A DNA stretch of 64,000 nt from Legionella lytica (GTDB taxonomy: Bacteria > Pseudomonadota > Gammaproteobacteria > Legionellales > Legionellaceae). The position numbers and the translations under genes were made by a program. The notes beneath the pieces were generated by a model. The model worked only from the letters and a program-made list of their open reading frames with translations. It was not told the DNA's origin and made no database searches. Of the stretch, positions 25,675 through 35,134 are shown piece by piece. The DNA is taken from assembly GCF_023921225.1 (NCBI RefSeq), contig NZ_CP071527.1, positions 1,950,501-2,014,500 on the forward strand, given 5' to 3'. Each line of letters begins with the position of its first letter. Positions within the stretch are counted from its first letter, which is position 1.

Positions 25675-28600
25675 ATGTACGACCTAATTAATAAATTAAT
25701 CAAGTTGAAGGACGAAGAAACTACTCTTGATTGGCATGAAATGGACTTCTATAACAACCCTACCCAACAAATTTTACAAACCTTACCCAAAATTCCTGAA
25801 ACAGTTGTAATCTTAGACCTTGCTTGGAACTATTCTGCATTTAAAAGTACCGATGAATTAAAAATGATTTTTGCAGCAATCCCTAGGCAAATTAAACACA
25901 TTGATTTAACAGGACAATCATTACATCTAAGAGATAAAACAGAGTGGTTTGCTTTATTTTCCTGCTTTTCACCAACCACAATCATTAGTACAGGCCATGC
26001 CGAACTTGATAATTTTATCAGAGAACTCCAAAGGCCTCAGTCATCTATTTTACTACCTACCCTCGCTCCAATTGAGCCCCCTCCTGCGCCCGAAACACAA
26101 AGCACAAACCAACAAACAGAAAAAGCGAAACAATGTGACACTCTGTCTCTACGAGAAATCATGGAGAATCCTGATCAGGAAAAACTAACCCCAACACAGC
26201 TCATTGGACTACTCATTAAGCTCGTAGCACGAATTGATTCAGCTCCTAAAGATCAAGTTATTTATCCTACTTTAGACCGTATTTATATCAAAAATTCTGC
26301 ACTAATAGGCGAAGAGTCATCCCTACTATTTGAAATAGACAAATCAGCTCAAATCCCTGTGCACAATTTAGAGCCCGGTGTTGAACGCCATATTGTGCAT
26401 TGGCGTATGGTTGCAGAGTTATTTCTCTTATTGGGCGCAAATACAGCCCAGCTAAATGATCCTGATTTAGAGTTTAAAATTAATCAATCATTTAAACGCT
26501 CCCCTGCATTCCTTTGTGCCTTTGTCGAATTATGGGAAGCAACACTTCCAGAAAAGCAACATGCTCCCGATACGTCAATGCAGAATATATCGCCAACTAT
26601 CAAAGCGTTAGCTAATATTCACATGCCAAAGTCACAAGCATGGTCAATAGAACACTTACCCAGTTTGCTTTCAGGGCTCACCTGCCATCATGATAAAACC
26701 ATGCGCACCGAGTCCATTCATGCTTTATACAACTTCATACGCGACACACCCGTATCTAAAAATAAACAAGAGCGTGATGAAGCTCTAGGGATGATAGAGC
26801 ATTGTATTGAGCTTATTATCCCTAATGAGCTCACCGGACTAGCGAATATCGCCTCAGAGACCGTGCAGGGGGAATGGATAAAGCGTATTCTTCTCATTTG
26901 CACGGTCTTGGGAGAAGCCGAGCTTGTTAAAAACTACGAAAAACTTCATCAACTGCAACAACGTTTACTTGAAGCCGGAATTGCACATAATTTCATTGAT
27001 GCTCTTTTTGAGCGGTCGAAAACAATACCTTCCCCAATATTTCTTGCGTCACTTAACGCAACAATATGGATGTGTTTCCAATTTGATACCCTGCGAGTCA
27101 AACTAATTAATGAAGAATTCGTTGAAATGATGATATCTCAACTCTATAAAAGAGGATACGGGGAATTCCTTGTATATAAAGAAATGGGGATCATGCTTCT
27201 TTTAATGTCTGACTTTGGAAAATGGATGAATCAACATAAGGAAAGCAGTAAAAAATTCGTGACATTATGGCAAAATGTAAGTAACGAAACATTTTTACAC
27301 TTTGGCTTATCTTGCCTTCCTACCAATCTATCGCTAAATACGCGCTGGTATGTAACACAAAAAGTAGTGGAGATTTTGACCAAACTCATTAGCATCCCCG
27401 GCGGAGTCAATAAAGAAGAAAAAGAGCAACAAATAAAATGCTGTCTGGATTATTTACGCTGTTCCGCCTGGAGTGGCCTTACACAAGCAGCTTATGCTTC
27501 GAATAACTCGTTGGAAGATGCTTACCTGCAAGCATTCATTTTTAAAGTTCCGCAATATCCTATATTTAAGCAGACAGTAACGCAGCAGGCTCATTTCCAA
27601 GCCCAAACAACACAGGCTTTATTTGAACACATAATACAACTTAAACGCACTACTCATGCCCCTGTTGAACGTTTACAATATAATGCACCATTAAAAAAGC
27701 ACGAGGTGTTAGAGCTTCTATCCGTGCCTAAAAACTCCCTACAAGGCAGATACAAAGTACACTCCTCGCGCGCAGGCGCTCCGTTCAATATTAATACATT
27801 CAATCTGGAGCTCCCTAATAATACGATAGTCAATGTAAGTAAGAATCTGGATGAATTACGTACATTGTCCTCTATTGAGTTAAACGAAAAACAACTATCA
27901 TTTATTCCTGCTACGCTAAGTTCTACCCAACGAATTTGCACTGTTGTTGACCGCGGTGTAAATACAGGAACCCAGGGAGCGTATCAACTGCTCCTCGTTT
28001 CTGCGGGTGATAGTAATAAATTGCTGTTTGGAATCACCTGGGATAAGGCCCAAACAAATGAAACCACCATTCCAGGTACCACCACCATGTCCTTAGCCCT
28101 GGATGCAGCTACAGGAAATATTTTATATTGTGATCCAGCAACAGGAAAGCAAAAAAATTACCCCTATACACAACCAATTAATACTGGAGCCACCGTTAAA
28201 ATATGTATTACTGGGAGACTGGTATACTTTGTCGTTAACGATAAAGTATACCCTCCGATTCCTGATATCTTACTTCCTCTGGGCGCAGACGTGCACCCAT
28301 TGGTTCGCTTAGAATGTCCTGGAATTTACATAAAAACTCAAGTTATGGGCTCTTATTGGCCCCGTGATGCCGATAATGCAACCTTGATTCGCCATGCGCG
28401 TACCAACCCTATTGCTTATGCTTTACATTTTGCAGAACGGAGCAACACCGCCTGCCCTCATATTCATGCGCAAAAGATCGATCGATTGTATACAATGCCC
28501 AATCTTGAAGTGCTATTACATTATTCCAAGCAAATTTCGGCATTACCTCAAGAAGAAATATTGAGTATTTTATTAATTGTATTGGCTAAAAAAGGCTGCG

Positions 28601-28863
28601 AAGGCAATGACTGCTATGCCTACAAGCTAATACATGAACTTGGACAGGAGTTACTTACTAAACCACCAGGTTATCCAAGACTAAGTGAGATTGCTATGGC
28701 ATTGGGATTGCGTACGCTATCTGTGGAGCTATTGAATCAGCAATCGATTATGATGAGCGAACCAACAAAGGTGGGATACGCTGCAAATAGAAATTTACTG
28801 TTTAGTCCTCAACCGGAGGAAGCATCGCCAACGGCAGCCCCATCCTCCGCCATAAATCCATGA
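25675..28863 (+). CDS. Large protein with SPRY-like domain, candidate effector
   Basis: A 1062-aa protein. The N-terminal 120 residues contain LRR-like strands (VVILDLAWNYSAFKSTDEL, IKHIDLTGQSLHLRD), then a Pro-rich linker near 120-150. Residues 160-660 are helical and may form HEAT/ARM-type repeats. Residues about 690-895 look like a SPRY/B30.2 fold: FGITWDKA, MSLALDAATGNILYC and GATVKICITGRLVYFVVNDK, followed by LGADVHPLVRL, are the strand pattern of that family. SPRY domains bind host-protein peptides. No signal peptide, no enzymatic motif seen. No strong ribosome site precedes the ATG. Effector status is inferred. Confidence 0.8.
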   Translation: MYDLINKLIKLKDEETTLDWHEMDFYNNPTQQILQTLPKIPETVVILDLAWNYSAFKSTDELKMIFAAIPRQIKHIDLTGQSLHLRDKTEWFALFSCFSPTTIISTGHAELDNFIRELQRPQSSILLPTLAPIEPPPAPETQSTNQQTEKAKQCDTLSLREIMENPDQEKLTPTQLIGLLIKLVARIDSAPKDQVIYPTLDRIYIKNSALIGEESSLLFEIDKSAQIPVHNLEPGVERHIVHWRMVAELFLLLGANTAQLNDPDLEFKINQSFKRSPAFLCAFVELWEATLPEKQHAPDTSMQNISPTIKALANIHMPKSQAWSIEHLPSLLSGLTCHHDKTMRTESIHALYNFIRDTPVSKNKQERDEALGMIEHCIELIIPNELTGLANIASETVQGEWIKRILLICTVLGEAELVKNYEKLHQLQQRLLEAGIAHNFIDALFERSKTIPSPIFLASLNATIWMCFQFDTLRVKLINEEFVEMMISQLYKRGYGEFLVYKEMGIMLLLMSDFGKWMNQHKESSKKFVTLWQNVSNETFLHFGLSCLPTNLSLNTRWYVTQKVVEILTKLISIPGGVNKEEKEQQIKCCLDYLRCSAWSGLTQAAYASNNSLEDAYLQAFIFKVPQYPIFKQTVTQQAHFQAQTTQALFEHIIQLKRTTHAPVERLQYNAPLKKHEVLELLSVPKNSLQGRYKVHSSRAGAPFNINTFNLELPNNTIVNVSKNLDELRTLSSIELNEKQLSFIPATLSSTQRICTVVDRGVNTGTQGAYQLLLVSAGDSNKLLFGITWDKAQTNETTIPGTTTMSLALDAATGNILYCDPATGKQKNYPYTQPINTGATVKICITGRLVYFVVNDKVYPPIPDILLPLGADVHPLVRLECPGIYIKTQVMGSYWPRDADNATLIRHARTNPIAYALHFAERSNTACPHIHAQKIDRLYTMPNLEVLLHYSKQISALPQEEILSILLIVLAKKGCEGNDCYAYKLIHELGQELLTKPPGYPRLSEIAMALGLRTLSVELLNQQSIMMSEPTKVGYAANRNLLFSPQPEEASPTAAPSSAINP

Positions 28864-28890
28864 TATGAATAACATTCACCATTACCCAAG

Positions 28891-28947
28891 CGTGGGACGA
28901 AGCAAACCAAGAACTCGAGGCACAGAGCCTTGGTTTGCTTCACTTCG
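28891..28947. repeat. Degenerate repeat family A
   Basis: ACGAAGCAAACCAAG and CTTGGTTTGCTTCACTTCG form an inverted pair between the convergent 1062-aa and ribE genes. It is a diverged member of the family at 1298 and 13341. Confidence 0.6.
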
Positions 28948-28972
28948 TGGCCAAATCAATACTTCGCATTTA

Positions 28973-29575
28973 TTATGCTAATTGACCCGAAACACGCAAC
29001 TGATGCGCAACAATGCGCGTCAAATAATCAAACTCTATATTAACCTGTTGCCCAGGCTTTAAAACATCTAAAGTAGTATTTGCCAAAGTATGTGGAACCA
29101 GCATTAATTTAACGCTTTTATCTCCCACTGAATTGATTGTTAAACTGACTCCCTCAACCGTGATGCTGCCTTTAGGAAGTAAGTAAGCCATTGCGGCCTC
29201 CTCAAAACCCGCCAACTCAACCTCAAGATACTCCTCAACATGGTTAACTGCGCGAACGACTGCGATCGCATCCACATGACCGCTGACATAATGCCCACCA
29301 AAGCGTGTTGAAGAAAGCATGGCTCGTTCTAAATTCACAAAGTCTCCAGCCACTGCATCGGCTAGCGTTGTCACATTTAAAGTTTCTGGAGAAACATCAA
29401 AATGCAATTCATTATCAGCCGTAGAAGGCAATAATGTTAAGCAAATACCGTTGACAGCGATACTTTCTCCCACCTGCAATTGTTCAAATACAGCGGAAAT
29501 AATAAGACGATGAGCACTGCCCTTACGAAGGTTGCTAAGAATTATCCCTTTTTGTTCGATTATTCCAGTAAACAT
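28973..29575 (-). CDS. ribE: Riboflavin synthase, alpha subunit
   Basis: A 200-aa enzyme that converts two 6,7-dimethyl-8-ribityllumazine molecules to riboflavin. It shows the two tandem lumazine-binding barrels: MFTGIIEQKG ... VGESIAVNGICLTL in the first, and GHYVSGHVDAIA ... GSITVEGVSLTIN in the second. Length is normal. The rest of the riboflavin pathway is not adjacent, and there is no room for an FMN riboswitch in the 94 bp before the next gene, ubiX, which lies upstream on the same strand. Confidence 0.96.
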   Translation of the reverse strand: MFTGIIEQKGIILSNLRKGSAHRLIISAVFEQLQVGESIAVNGICLTLLPSTADNELHFDVSPETLNVTTLADAVAGDFVNLERAMLSSTRFGGHYVSGHVDAIAVVRAVNHVEEYLEVELAGFEEAAMAYLLPKGSITVEGVSLTINSVGDKSVKLMLVPHTLANTTLDVLKPGQQVNIEFDYLTRIVAHQLRVSGQLA

Positions 29576-29669
29576 CAGGTTCTCTCTAACTGCAAAATAA
29601 TATATATGGATAGTCTAATGAGTTTTTCTAATTTGCCAAGTTATTTTTTGACACTGATTGTGTAAATTT

Positions 29670-30260
29670 TCACACATCATCTCCTACCATATTATTTTTA
29701 TCCCACCGCTTTACGATACCAGCGTCCAGATCAAATAAATCAAGTGCCCTGCCTACGCTGTGGTTTATTATGTCATCAACCGTTTCAGGCTTGTTATAAA
29801 AAGCTGGCATTACAGGACAAACAATAGCCCCTTGCTGAGTCACCGCAACCATGTTTTGTAAATGACCTAAATGTAAAGGTGATTCCCGCGTCATTAATAC
29901 CAGCTTTCTTCGTTCTTTTAAAATCACATCCGCAGCCCTGCCAATTAAATTCGAGCTAATACCGTGAGCAATTTCTGCAAGCGTTTTCATTGAACAAGGA
30001 GCAACAATCATTCCTAAAGTTTTATACGAGCCACTGGCAATATTAGCGCCAATATCATTCCATGGATAACAAACATCGGCCATTGCTTTTAGTTCAGAAA
30101 CACTTAACTCCGTTTCGTACTCTCTAATTAATTGAGCGGATTTGCTTACAATTAAATGTGTTTCTACAGGAAGTTTTTTTAATACTTCTAATAATCTTAT
30201 TCCATAAATGATACCTGAGGCACCACTAATACCAACAATAATACGCGACTTCGTTGCCAT
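29670..30260 (-). CDS. ubiX: Flavin prenyltransferase UbiX
   Basis: A 196-aa enzyme that attaches a dimethylallyl group to FMN, making the cofactor of the UbiD decarboxylase in ubiquinone synthesis. The signature GISGASGIIYGIRLLE is at the N-terminus. MIVAPCSMKTLAEIAHGISS and LKERRKLVLMTRESPLHLGH contain the flavin- and phosphate-binding residues. GAGG precedes the ATG. It lies 94 bp before ribE on the same strand, so two flavin-linked genes may be co-transcribed. Confidence 0.96.
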   Translation of the reverse strand: MATKSRIIVGISGASGIIYGIRLLEVLKKLPVETHLIVSKSAQLIREYETELSVSELKAMADVCYPWNDIGANIASGSYKTLGMIVAPCSMKTLAEIAHGISSNLIGRAADVILKERRKLVLMTRESPLHLGHLQNMVAVTQQGAIVCPVMPAFYNKPETVDDIINHSVGRALDLFDLDAGIVKRWDKNNMVGDDV

Positions 30261-30434
30261 AGCCTGTCCTCTTTAATTAAACGAAAAAATAGTTAACTCA
30301 TTGCTGCTTCATTAAAAAAATTTCTTTTTTTACAATTTTATAACTTGTCTTTTAGTATAAAATATAAAGTCTAGGCAATGAAGACAAATAAGCCATAAAA
30401 CTAACACGGTTATAATGATAATTAGGAACACTCT

Positions 30435-30971
30435 ATGTTCAACAACTCTTCAGTAAAACCACCAGAAAATCCCTTTTGGCAGTTTTCATTAACGATTTAT
30501 GATGACGCCAACATTAAAGAGGCATGCCATATATTTCAGAATATCGATTCTGCTAATGTCAATTTAGTCTTGTTTGCGTATTGGCTTGGCTATGCCGTAC
30601 ATGACATCAGCCATGAAGAATTTACCCACGCATGCAAGAGTGTCTCCATCTGGAATAAAGAAATAACTAAAAATCTGCGCAAAATACGTATTTTCTTAAA
30701 AGAAATCAGCGAGAATGAGTGGGTAAAAAGTTACTACTCACAAATGCTTACTGACGAAATCATTTCTGAATCTTATCAACAAGAACTGTTATATAACCAA
30801 GTCAAGCATCGTTTAAAAGAAAGAGCCATACAAAATAATGCAATGTCATCTCAATATCTATCCTGGCTTTTTAGCGATTCGGGCCACGAGCTTTACGAGC
30901 CCCTAAAGATAAGAATCGAGCATTTTATCAAAATAATGAGTGATAAATTAAATCGTATACAAAAAGCATAA
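30435..30971 (+). CDS. TIGR02444/DUF2390 family protein
   Basis: A 178-aa protein whose N-terminal half matches the family pattern: NPFWQFSLTIYDDANIKEAC, then DSANVNLVLFAYWLG, as in TIGR02444 proteins (FW.FSL.LY ... ADVN..LF..WLG). The rest is helical. Function of the family is unknown. Divergent from ubiX, with a 174-bp AT-rich region between them that should contain both promoters. Confidence 0.85.
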   Translation: MFNNSSVKPPENPFWQFSLTIYDDANIKEACHIFQNIDSANVNLVLFAYWLGYAVHDISHEEFTHACKSVSIWNKEITKNLRKIRIFLKEISENEWVKSYYSQMLTDEIISESYQQELLYNQVKHRLKERAIQNNAMSSQYLSWLFSDSGHELYEPLKIRIEHFIKIMSDKLNRIQKA

Positions 30972-31179
30972 CCTAGTTGCAACCAACTACATCCATATCT
31001 GCTGATACATCGCTGTCTCACATTATACTTATAAGGTTGGGGCCAAGGATGTAATGCACAGGGACATGGTTTACACGATAACTCACAAGGAATTACCAAT
31101 TTTTTTAACTTAATGGCAGCTACACCGTCATGATAAGCACAATTACAAAATTCAACATATAAAAAAATCAAATTGTTTC

Positions 31180-31214
31180 ATTAATAATCTCTTAATACTT
31201 TCCTGATAAAATAA
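31180..31214 (+). promoter_or_regulatory. PmrA-box-like tandem repeat with -10 element
   Basis: ATTAATAAT (31180-31188) and CTTAATACT (31191-31199) are separated by two bases, matching the layout of the Legionella PmrA site (cTTAATatT, two bases, cTTAATatT). TAAAAT at 31209-31214 is a fitting -10 element, so the site would occupy the -35 region, as in PmrA-activated effector genes. It lies 45-80 bp before the ATG at 31259. The assignment rests on the recalled consensus. Confidence 0.6.
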
Positions 31215-31258
31215 CACGCAACATTTGTTTGTTCTTATTCGCTGTCGAGGTATAAGTA

Positions 31259-33340
31259 ATGAAAACTAATCATGGGGTTCCTCAGTTTACTATCAATTAT
31301 ATTTGCTCTTGTCTTTTAGTTTGCAAAATTTCTACAACAAAGGATTTAGGCGAGCGATTTAATGTTCTGATTGCACAAATCAACCAAAACCCTAATATTT
31401 TTAAAGACTTATCCAAAAAACAGGCACATCATGCATTAAAAGTAGCGATTGATGTCTACAATGATATAAATGCATTAAAGATTCATTTTACACCAGAACT
31501 AATTAAATTCTGGGCAGCGCAAAATGACGAGTTAGCATCCCATGCCTTAGTGGATATTCCCGCTGATGATGATTTATCCCGAGTAACCCGTAGTTATGAT
31601 CGCTTATCCCAAGCCCATCAAATAAAAAAATCGGTACAAGCAAGTATTCCTGGTTTATTAGAAAAAACAGACCATGCTATTTTCTCACACATTATTATTG
31701 GAACAGGCGATACCGGCACCACTCTTTGGCTGGAAAAATATAAACAACACCATGGAACCACAACAGATCTATTAGCAGATGCTAAGTTACCACCAGTATT
31801 GATGATCGGTAATAACACCGGTAGTTGGAAACATGACTATACTCTTGCACAACCACAAAATATTCTAGAGCGAGCGCAAACAAAGGAAAACCCATCGGCT
31901 TATTTATCAACAAACTACTATTTAAATAATCCCTATGCTAATGGACGCCACGTGTTTCAAGCAAACCAAGTTAATTTAGCGAAAACTCAAGCCCCATTAG
32001 TGCAAGCAACGGTGCTTAAAATAGAGAAAAAAGAGAATCATTTAAATGACTGGGCTGATGACGCATCAGCTCAAGAATATCGTGTATTTGTTGCGGTTGC
32101 TGGAAAGGTAACAATACTGTACACGAGTGAGCTTAATATCTGTACGGGCCTTGGCCCTGCTCGAAATGCAATTTCTAGTAAACTACTCTCTACTGAAGAA
32201 TTTAAACGATTAAATACCTGGGATAAAACAAAGAAATTTACCCCTATAGTCGATGGTAACCAATTCATCTTAACAGGCACCGAAGAACAAGGCACCGGAC
32301 CAAGAGTTATTGTTATCTACGGTGGGGGCGGAACTGCAGCCGCAGTTTATAGAAAAGGGTTCTTTGGCAATGATATTCGTACTGAAGGCCGTGAATTTAA
32401 CACCAAAAATCAATCCAATACTGTATTCTGGATTGCCAAGCAATTTGACAAGGCAGGTACTGGTAAATTAGCTACCACGGCCTTAAGAACAGCAAAAGAG
32501 CGTGATGAGTTGTTGCAAGGCGAACTTATTGAAATTAATCAAAAATCTAATGGGAAATTAGTCCTGGTATTCAAAAAAATGGGCACCAGTACCGATGACA
32601 CCTTTGAACAAGAATGCGATCAGCTAGTCTATTCAATTGGCCAAGATGACAGTGCCATGAAAAAAGTCTATGCAGAAATAGAGCCTACCTTAGTACCTAC
32701 ATTCGATGGCTATGGAATGATACTTAATATCAGTTCACCTGATGGAAAAGTAGTGTTCTTTGGTGCCGCTGCCATGGCTGTTCGCGAAACTGAATATTCA
32801 AAAGAAACCTGGAAATGGCTACACCAAGAAAACATTGGTGGCGACGTAGGTCCAGGCTCAATGCCTCCTTCACGAGCACAAATTAAGCAGTATAACTTTT
32901 TAAATGGGATTCAGCCTGAAAGCATTAACGCCAATATGGACAGTCAGCATTTAATTATTCAATACCTTGAAAATGCAGGTGCAAACCATACAAATGCCAT
33001 AAGCTTTGTTCATGATTTACTCGAAGCGCGAAAACACAGTACCGCAGGTTGCAAACGCGAGGTGCTCAGCACCTTATTAATAAAGCACAACCTGCAGGAT
33101 CTCATTGTAATTCATGGGCATGGGCATTTGGTTCACAAACCTATTGACGCAATTCCCGTAATTCAAATAGCACAAACGAAACCTGCTCATTCACTCTTAT
33201 CCTGGTTGAAGAAAGATAAAAAGAAAACGCATGATGCAAATATTCTTCTCTCTACGGTTGATGCTCCGGAAACAGGTAAAGAAGATTCTCTATTAGAGAC
33301 TGGACAAGCAACATCGACTACAATCAAAATATACTCATAA
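31259..33340 (+). CDS. Two-nucleotide-fold oxidoreductase-like protein, candidate effector
   Basis: A 693-aa protein from ATG 31259 behind GAGG. A helical N-terminus of about 140 residues is followed by HIIIGTGDTGTTLW near 145-158, a dinucleotide-binding GxGxxG loop. A second glycine-rich loop, VIVIYGGGGTAAA at about 350-362, and LVYSIGQDDS near 460 fit the FAD-plus-NAD(P) layout of flavin-dependent monooxygenase or reductase families. The last 150 residues hold no recognised motif. No signal peptide. The upstream PmrA-like box suggests regulation with Dot/Icm substrates. Substrate unknown, and it may have lost redox activity. Confidence 0.8.
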   Translation: MKTNHGVPQFTINYICSCLLVCKISTTKDLGERFNVLIAQINQNPNIFKDLSKKQAHHALKVAIDVYNDINALKIHFTPELIKFWAAQNDELASHALVDIPADDDLSRVTRSYDRLSQAHQIKKSVQASIPGLLEKTDHAIFSHIIIGTGDTGTTLWLEKYKQHHGTTTDLLADAKLPPVLMIGNNTGSWKHDYTLAQPQNILERAQTKENPSAYLSTNYYLNNPYANGRHVFQANQVNLAKTQAPLVQATVLKIEKKENHLNDWADDASAQEYRVFVAVAGKVTILYTSELNICTGLGPARNAISSKLLSTEEFKRLNTWDKTKKFTPIVDGNQFILTGTEEQGTGPRVIVIYGGGGTAAAVYRKGFFGNDIRTEGREFNTKNQSNTVFWIAKQFDKAGTGKLATTALRTAKERDELLQGELIEINQKSNGKLVLVFKKMGTSTDDTFEQECDQLVYSIGQDDSAMKKVYAEIEPTLVPTFDGYGMILNISSPDGKVVFFGAAAMAVRETEYSKETWKWLHQENIGGDVGPGSMPPSRAQIKQYNFLNGIQPESINANMDSQHLIIQYLENAGANHTNAISFVHDLLEARKHSTAGCKREVLSTLLIKHNLQDLIVIHGHGHLVHKPIDAIPVIQIAQTKPAHSLLSWLKKDKKKTHDANILLSTVDAPETGKEDSLLETGQATSTTIKIYS

Positions 33341-33351
33341 ACTAGGAGAAC

Positions 33352-33383
33352 CTCCTGAATAGAGCAGATGCCGCATTCAGGAG
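33352..33383 (+). terminator. Perfect 9-bp hairpin between two genes
   Basis: CTCCTGAAT and ATTCAGGAG form a perfect stem with a 14-base loop, 11 bp after the oxidoreductase-like stop and 25 bp before the next ATG. There is no T run, so it may attenuate or process the transcript rather than stop it. Confidence 0.45.
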
Positions 33384-33408
33384 TCTCTGCATAAATAGGA
33401 TTTGCAAT

Positions 33409-34365
33409 ATGATTGTCCCCCGTTGGTGTTATCAATTGGATGAATCTGAGAAGTTATTAAAAAATGAACTCTATCGAACCTGGCAAAAAAGCATAAATGA
33501 CAACCAACCTGAATTAATAGAAACGCTCATCCAAGAATATGACACCGAGCTATTATTTAAACTGGCCTTAACCGATCCTGAGTTTAATACGTTATGTAAG
33601 TCACCTAACTTAGAGCCACATTGGGTTGAGCTCTGGCGTTTGTGCGGTACTAATCCCAGAGAAGATGCAGAGAAAAACCATAAACCTATTCAAGAATATT
33701 CCCCTATGCTTACGGTCCCCTCCTGCTTTGAGTTATTGAAAGGCTATTATTTATATTATACTTATACCACTTTAATTGAGTCTGGGGGTGACTTATCCGC
33801 AGCAGAATTTGAGGAAGCTAAAGAACTATTAGTGGCGTCAGCCGATTGCGGCTGTTTTTTTTCCATGAATGTTTTATGTCGGGAAGGACTTTCAGCATTG
33901 AAAGAATCCGTCGATGATGAGATAACCGAATTTGTTTTAAAGTATGCAACTCTCGCTGCCAATCTCTATTTAGCTCCTGGGTATTTATTGCTGGGCTCAG
34001 TATGCCAAGAACTAATGGGTTACCAAGATAATGCTCATTGGTCTTCCTATCCGTTTGTACAAATGACTTTTCAAGCGTATACAATTGCAAAACACCTAGA
34101 ACCAATATCTGGTCCGATGCTCAATAATGCATATCAAGGAAAAACATTAAAAGAGGCTAGCAATGGAGCATTTTCAACCTTTTTTGAAGGCCAATTAAGG
34201 GCACAAGAGTATTTAATGTTAAACCCTATAGAAATCCACCATTGGAGTATTTTAGCCAAAAATGAAGCAAACATAATTGAGGCTCGCTACATGGAAGAAA
34301 AAAGAAAACTCAATCAACAAAACAATGATGAAAAGTCTGAGCCGCCCTCCTATTTTAGGATGTAA
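33409..34365 (+). CDS. DUF5630-like Legionella protein of unknown function
   Basis: A 318-aa soluble protein, helical throughout, with a hydrophobic patch around GYYLYYTYTTLIESG and an alanine-rich helical-repeat-like segment (residues 145-200). The phrase FKLALTDPEFNTLCKSPNLE followed by PHWVELWRLCG recalls a family restricted largely to Legionella, annotated as DUF5630; this is memory and not a search. No motif for an activity. The C-terminus is polar with scattered acidic residues. AGGA precedes the ATG; it probably reads from the upstream promoter as well. Possible effector. Confidence 0.75.
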   Translation: MIVPRWCYQLDESEKLLKNELYRTWQKSINDNQPELIETLIQEYDTELLFKLALTDPEFNTLCKSPNLEPHWVELWRLCGTNPREDAEKNHKPIQEYSPMLTVPSCFELLKGYYLYYTYTTLIESGGDLSAAEFEEAKELLVASADCGCFFSMNVLCREGLSALKESVDDEITEFVLKYATLAANLYLAPGYLLLGSVCQELMGYQDNAHWSSYPFVQMTFQAYTIAKHLEPISGPMLNNAYQGKTLKEASNGAFSTFFEGQLRAQEYLMLNPIEIHHWSILAKNEANIIEARYMEEKRKLNQQNNDEKSEPPSYFRM

Positions 34366-34400
34366 TAAACTGCCCGCGAAATAATTCTTAAAAACTCGCT

Positions 34401-34432
34401 CGTCATTACCAACAACTATGTTGGTAATGACG
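34401..34432. terminator. Perfect 13-bp hairpin between convergent genes
   Basis: CGTCATTACCAAC and GTTGGTAATGACG form a perfect 13-bp stem with a six-base loop, between the stop at 34365 and the convergent rhodanese stop at 34492. On the minus strand the stem is followed by AGCGAGTTTTT, giving a short T run for the rhodanese transcript. Confidence 0.65.
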
Positions 34433-34491
34433 ACGAGGTTTCATCGAAAACATTGATCAAATATAATCCCCAAAAGTTAAGTGATAAAATG

Positions 34492-34863
34492 TTATTTATC
34501 AACTGGATAATCCAAGTCAATCCAGCCTTGCAATCCCGTATCCAGTGAATACACTTGAGCATATCCCATCTTTTGTAAACTTTCAGCGACCAAAGCGCAG
34601 CGAAAGCCACCACTGCAGTAAACAATTATTTGCTGCTGCTGATCGGGGATTTTTTTCTCAATATCACGTTCAATAATTCCTCGTCCTAAATGTATGGCAG
34701 TAGGAATATGTCCCGTAGTCCACTCATGATCTTCACGCACATCGATCACGTGCATGTCTTCATGATTATCCAATTTTTCTTTTAATTTTTGGGGGCTGAT
34801 TTCCTTAATATGCTTTTTAGATTCAGCAACTAGTGATAAAAATCCTGAGGCATGTTGTTTCAT
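34492..34863 (-). CDS. Rhodanese-like sulfurtransferase
   Basis: A 123-aa single-domain rhodanese. The active-site loop is YCSGGFRCA with the sulfur-accepting Cys83, and the structural motif VIDVREDHEWTTGHIPTAIHL is complete. Such proteins carry sulfane sulfur between partners in the cytosol. The ATG is three bases after the stop of a small membrane-protein gene, and GGA within that stretch provides its ribosome site, so the two are one operon. Confidence 0.93.
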   Translation of the reverse strand: MKQHASGFLSLVAESKKHIKEISPQKLKEKLDNHEDMHVIDVREDHEWTTGHIPTAIHLGRGIIERDIEKKIPDQQQQIIVYCSGGFRCALVAESLQKMGYAQVYSLDTGLQGWIDLDYPVDK

Positions 34864-34866
34864 TTG

Positions 34867-35052
34867 TCATTCCTTATGTTTAAACCAGTTCCTTATTGTA
34901 GACCAAAAGGCAGCAATAAAAACAATTATGGTAAATAGTAAAACGGCAATAACCATTTCAACAATTGCGAAATTTAAAGCATCACGAGCCACAAACCAGC
35001 TGGCTAATGAGCCTGATATGACTAAAAGCAATTTGATGATCCATTCAATCAT
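34867..35052 (-). CDS. Small two-segment membrane protein
   Basis: A 61-aa protein with two hydrophobic segments, residues 5-20 and 30-50, and a basic end (RNWFKHKE). GGAG lies six bases before the ATG. The gene ends three bases before the rhodanese start, which supports its reality. Function unknown; a role with the rhodanese at the inner membrane is only a guess from location. Confidence 0.7.
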   Translation of the reverse strand: MIEWIIKLLLVISGSLASWFVARDALNFAIVEMVIAVLLFTIIVFIAAFWSTIRNWFKHKE

Positions 35053-35134
35053 TTCTTAACTCCACATCCGCAACAATTATGTTACAAAATTACTTGGTAC
35101 ATAGTATCGCTCCCTGCATCCCGCCAGAGTTAGA

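Noticed and set aside
29576..29669. FMN riboswitch before ribE
   Set aside because: The space is too short and none of the conserved stems was seen.
30893..31171. Minus-strand 92-aa frame over the end of the TIGR02444 gene
   Set aside because: It overlaps a real gene, lacks a ribosome site, and covers the region leading to the PmrA-like promoter.
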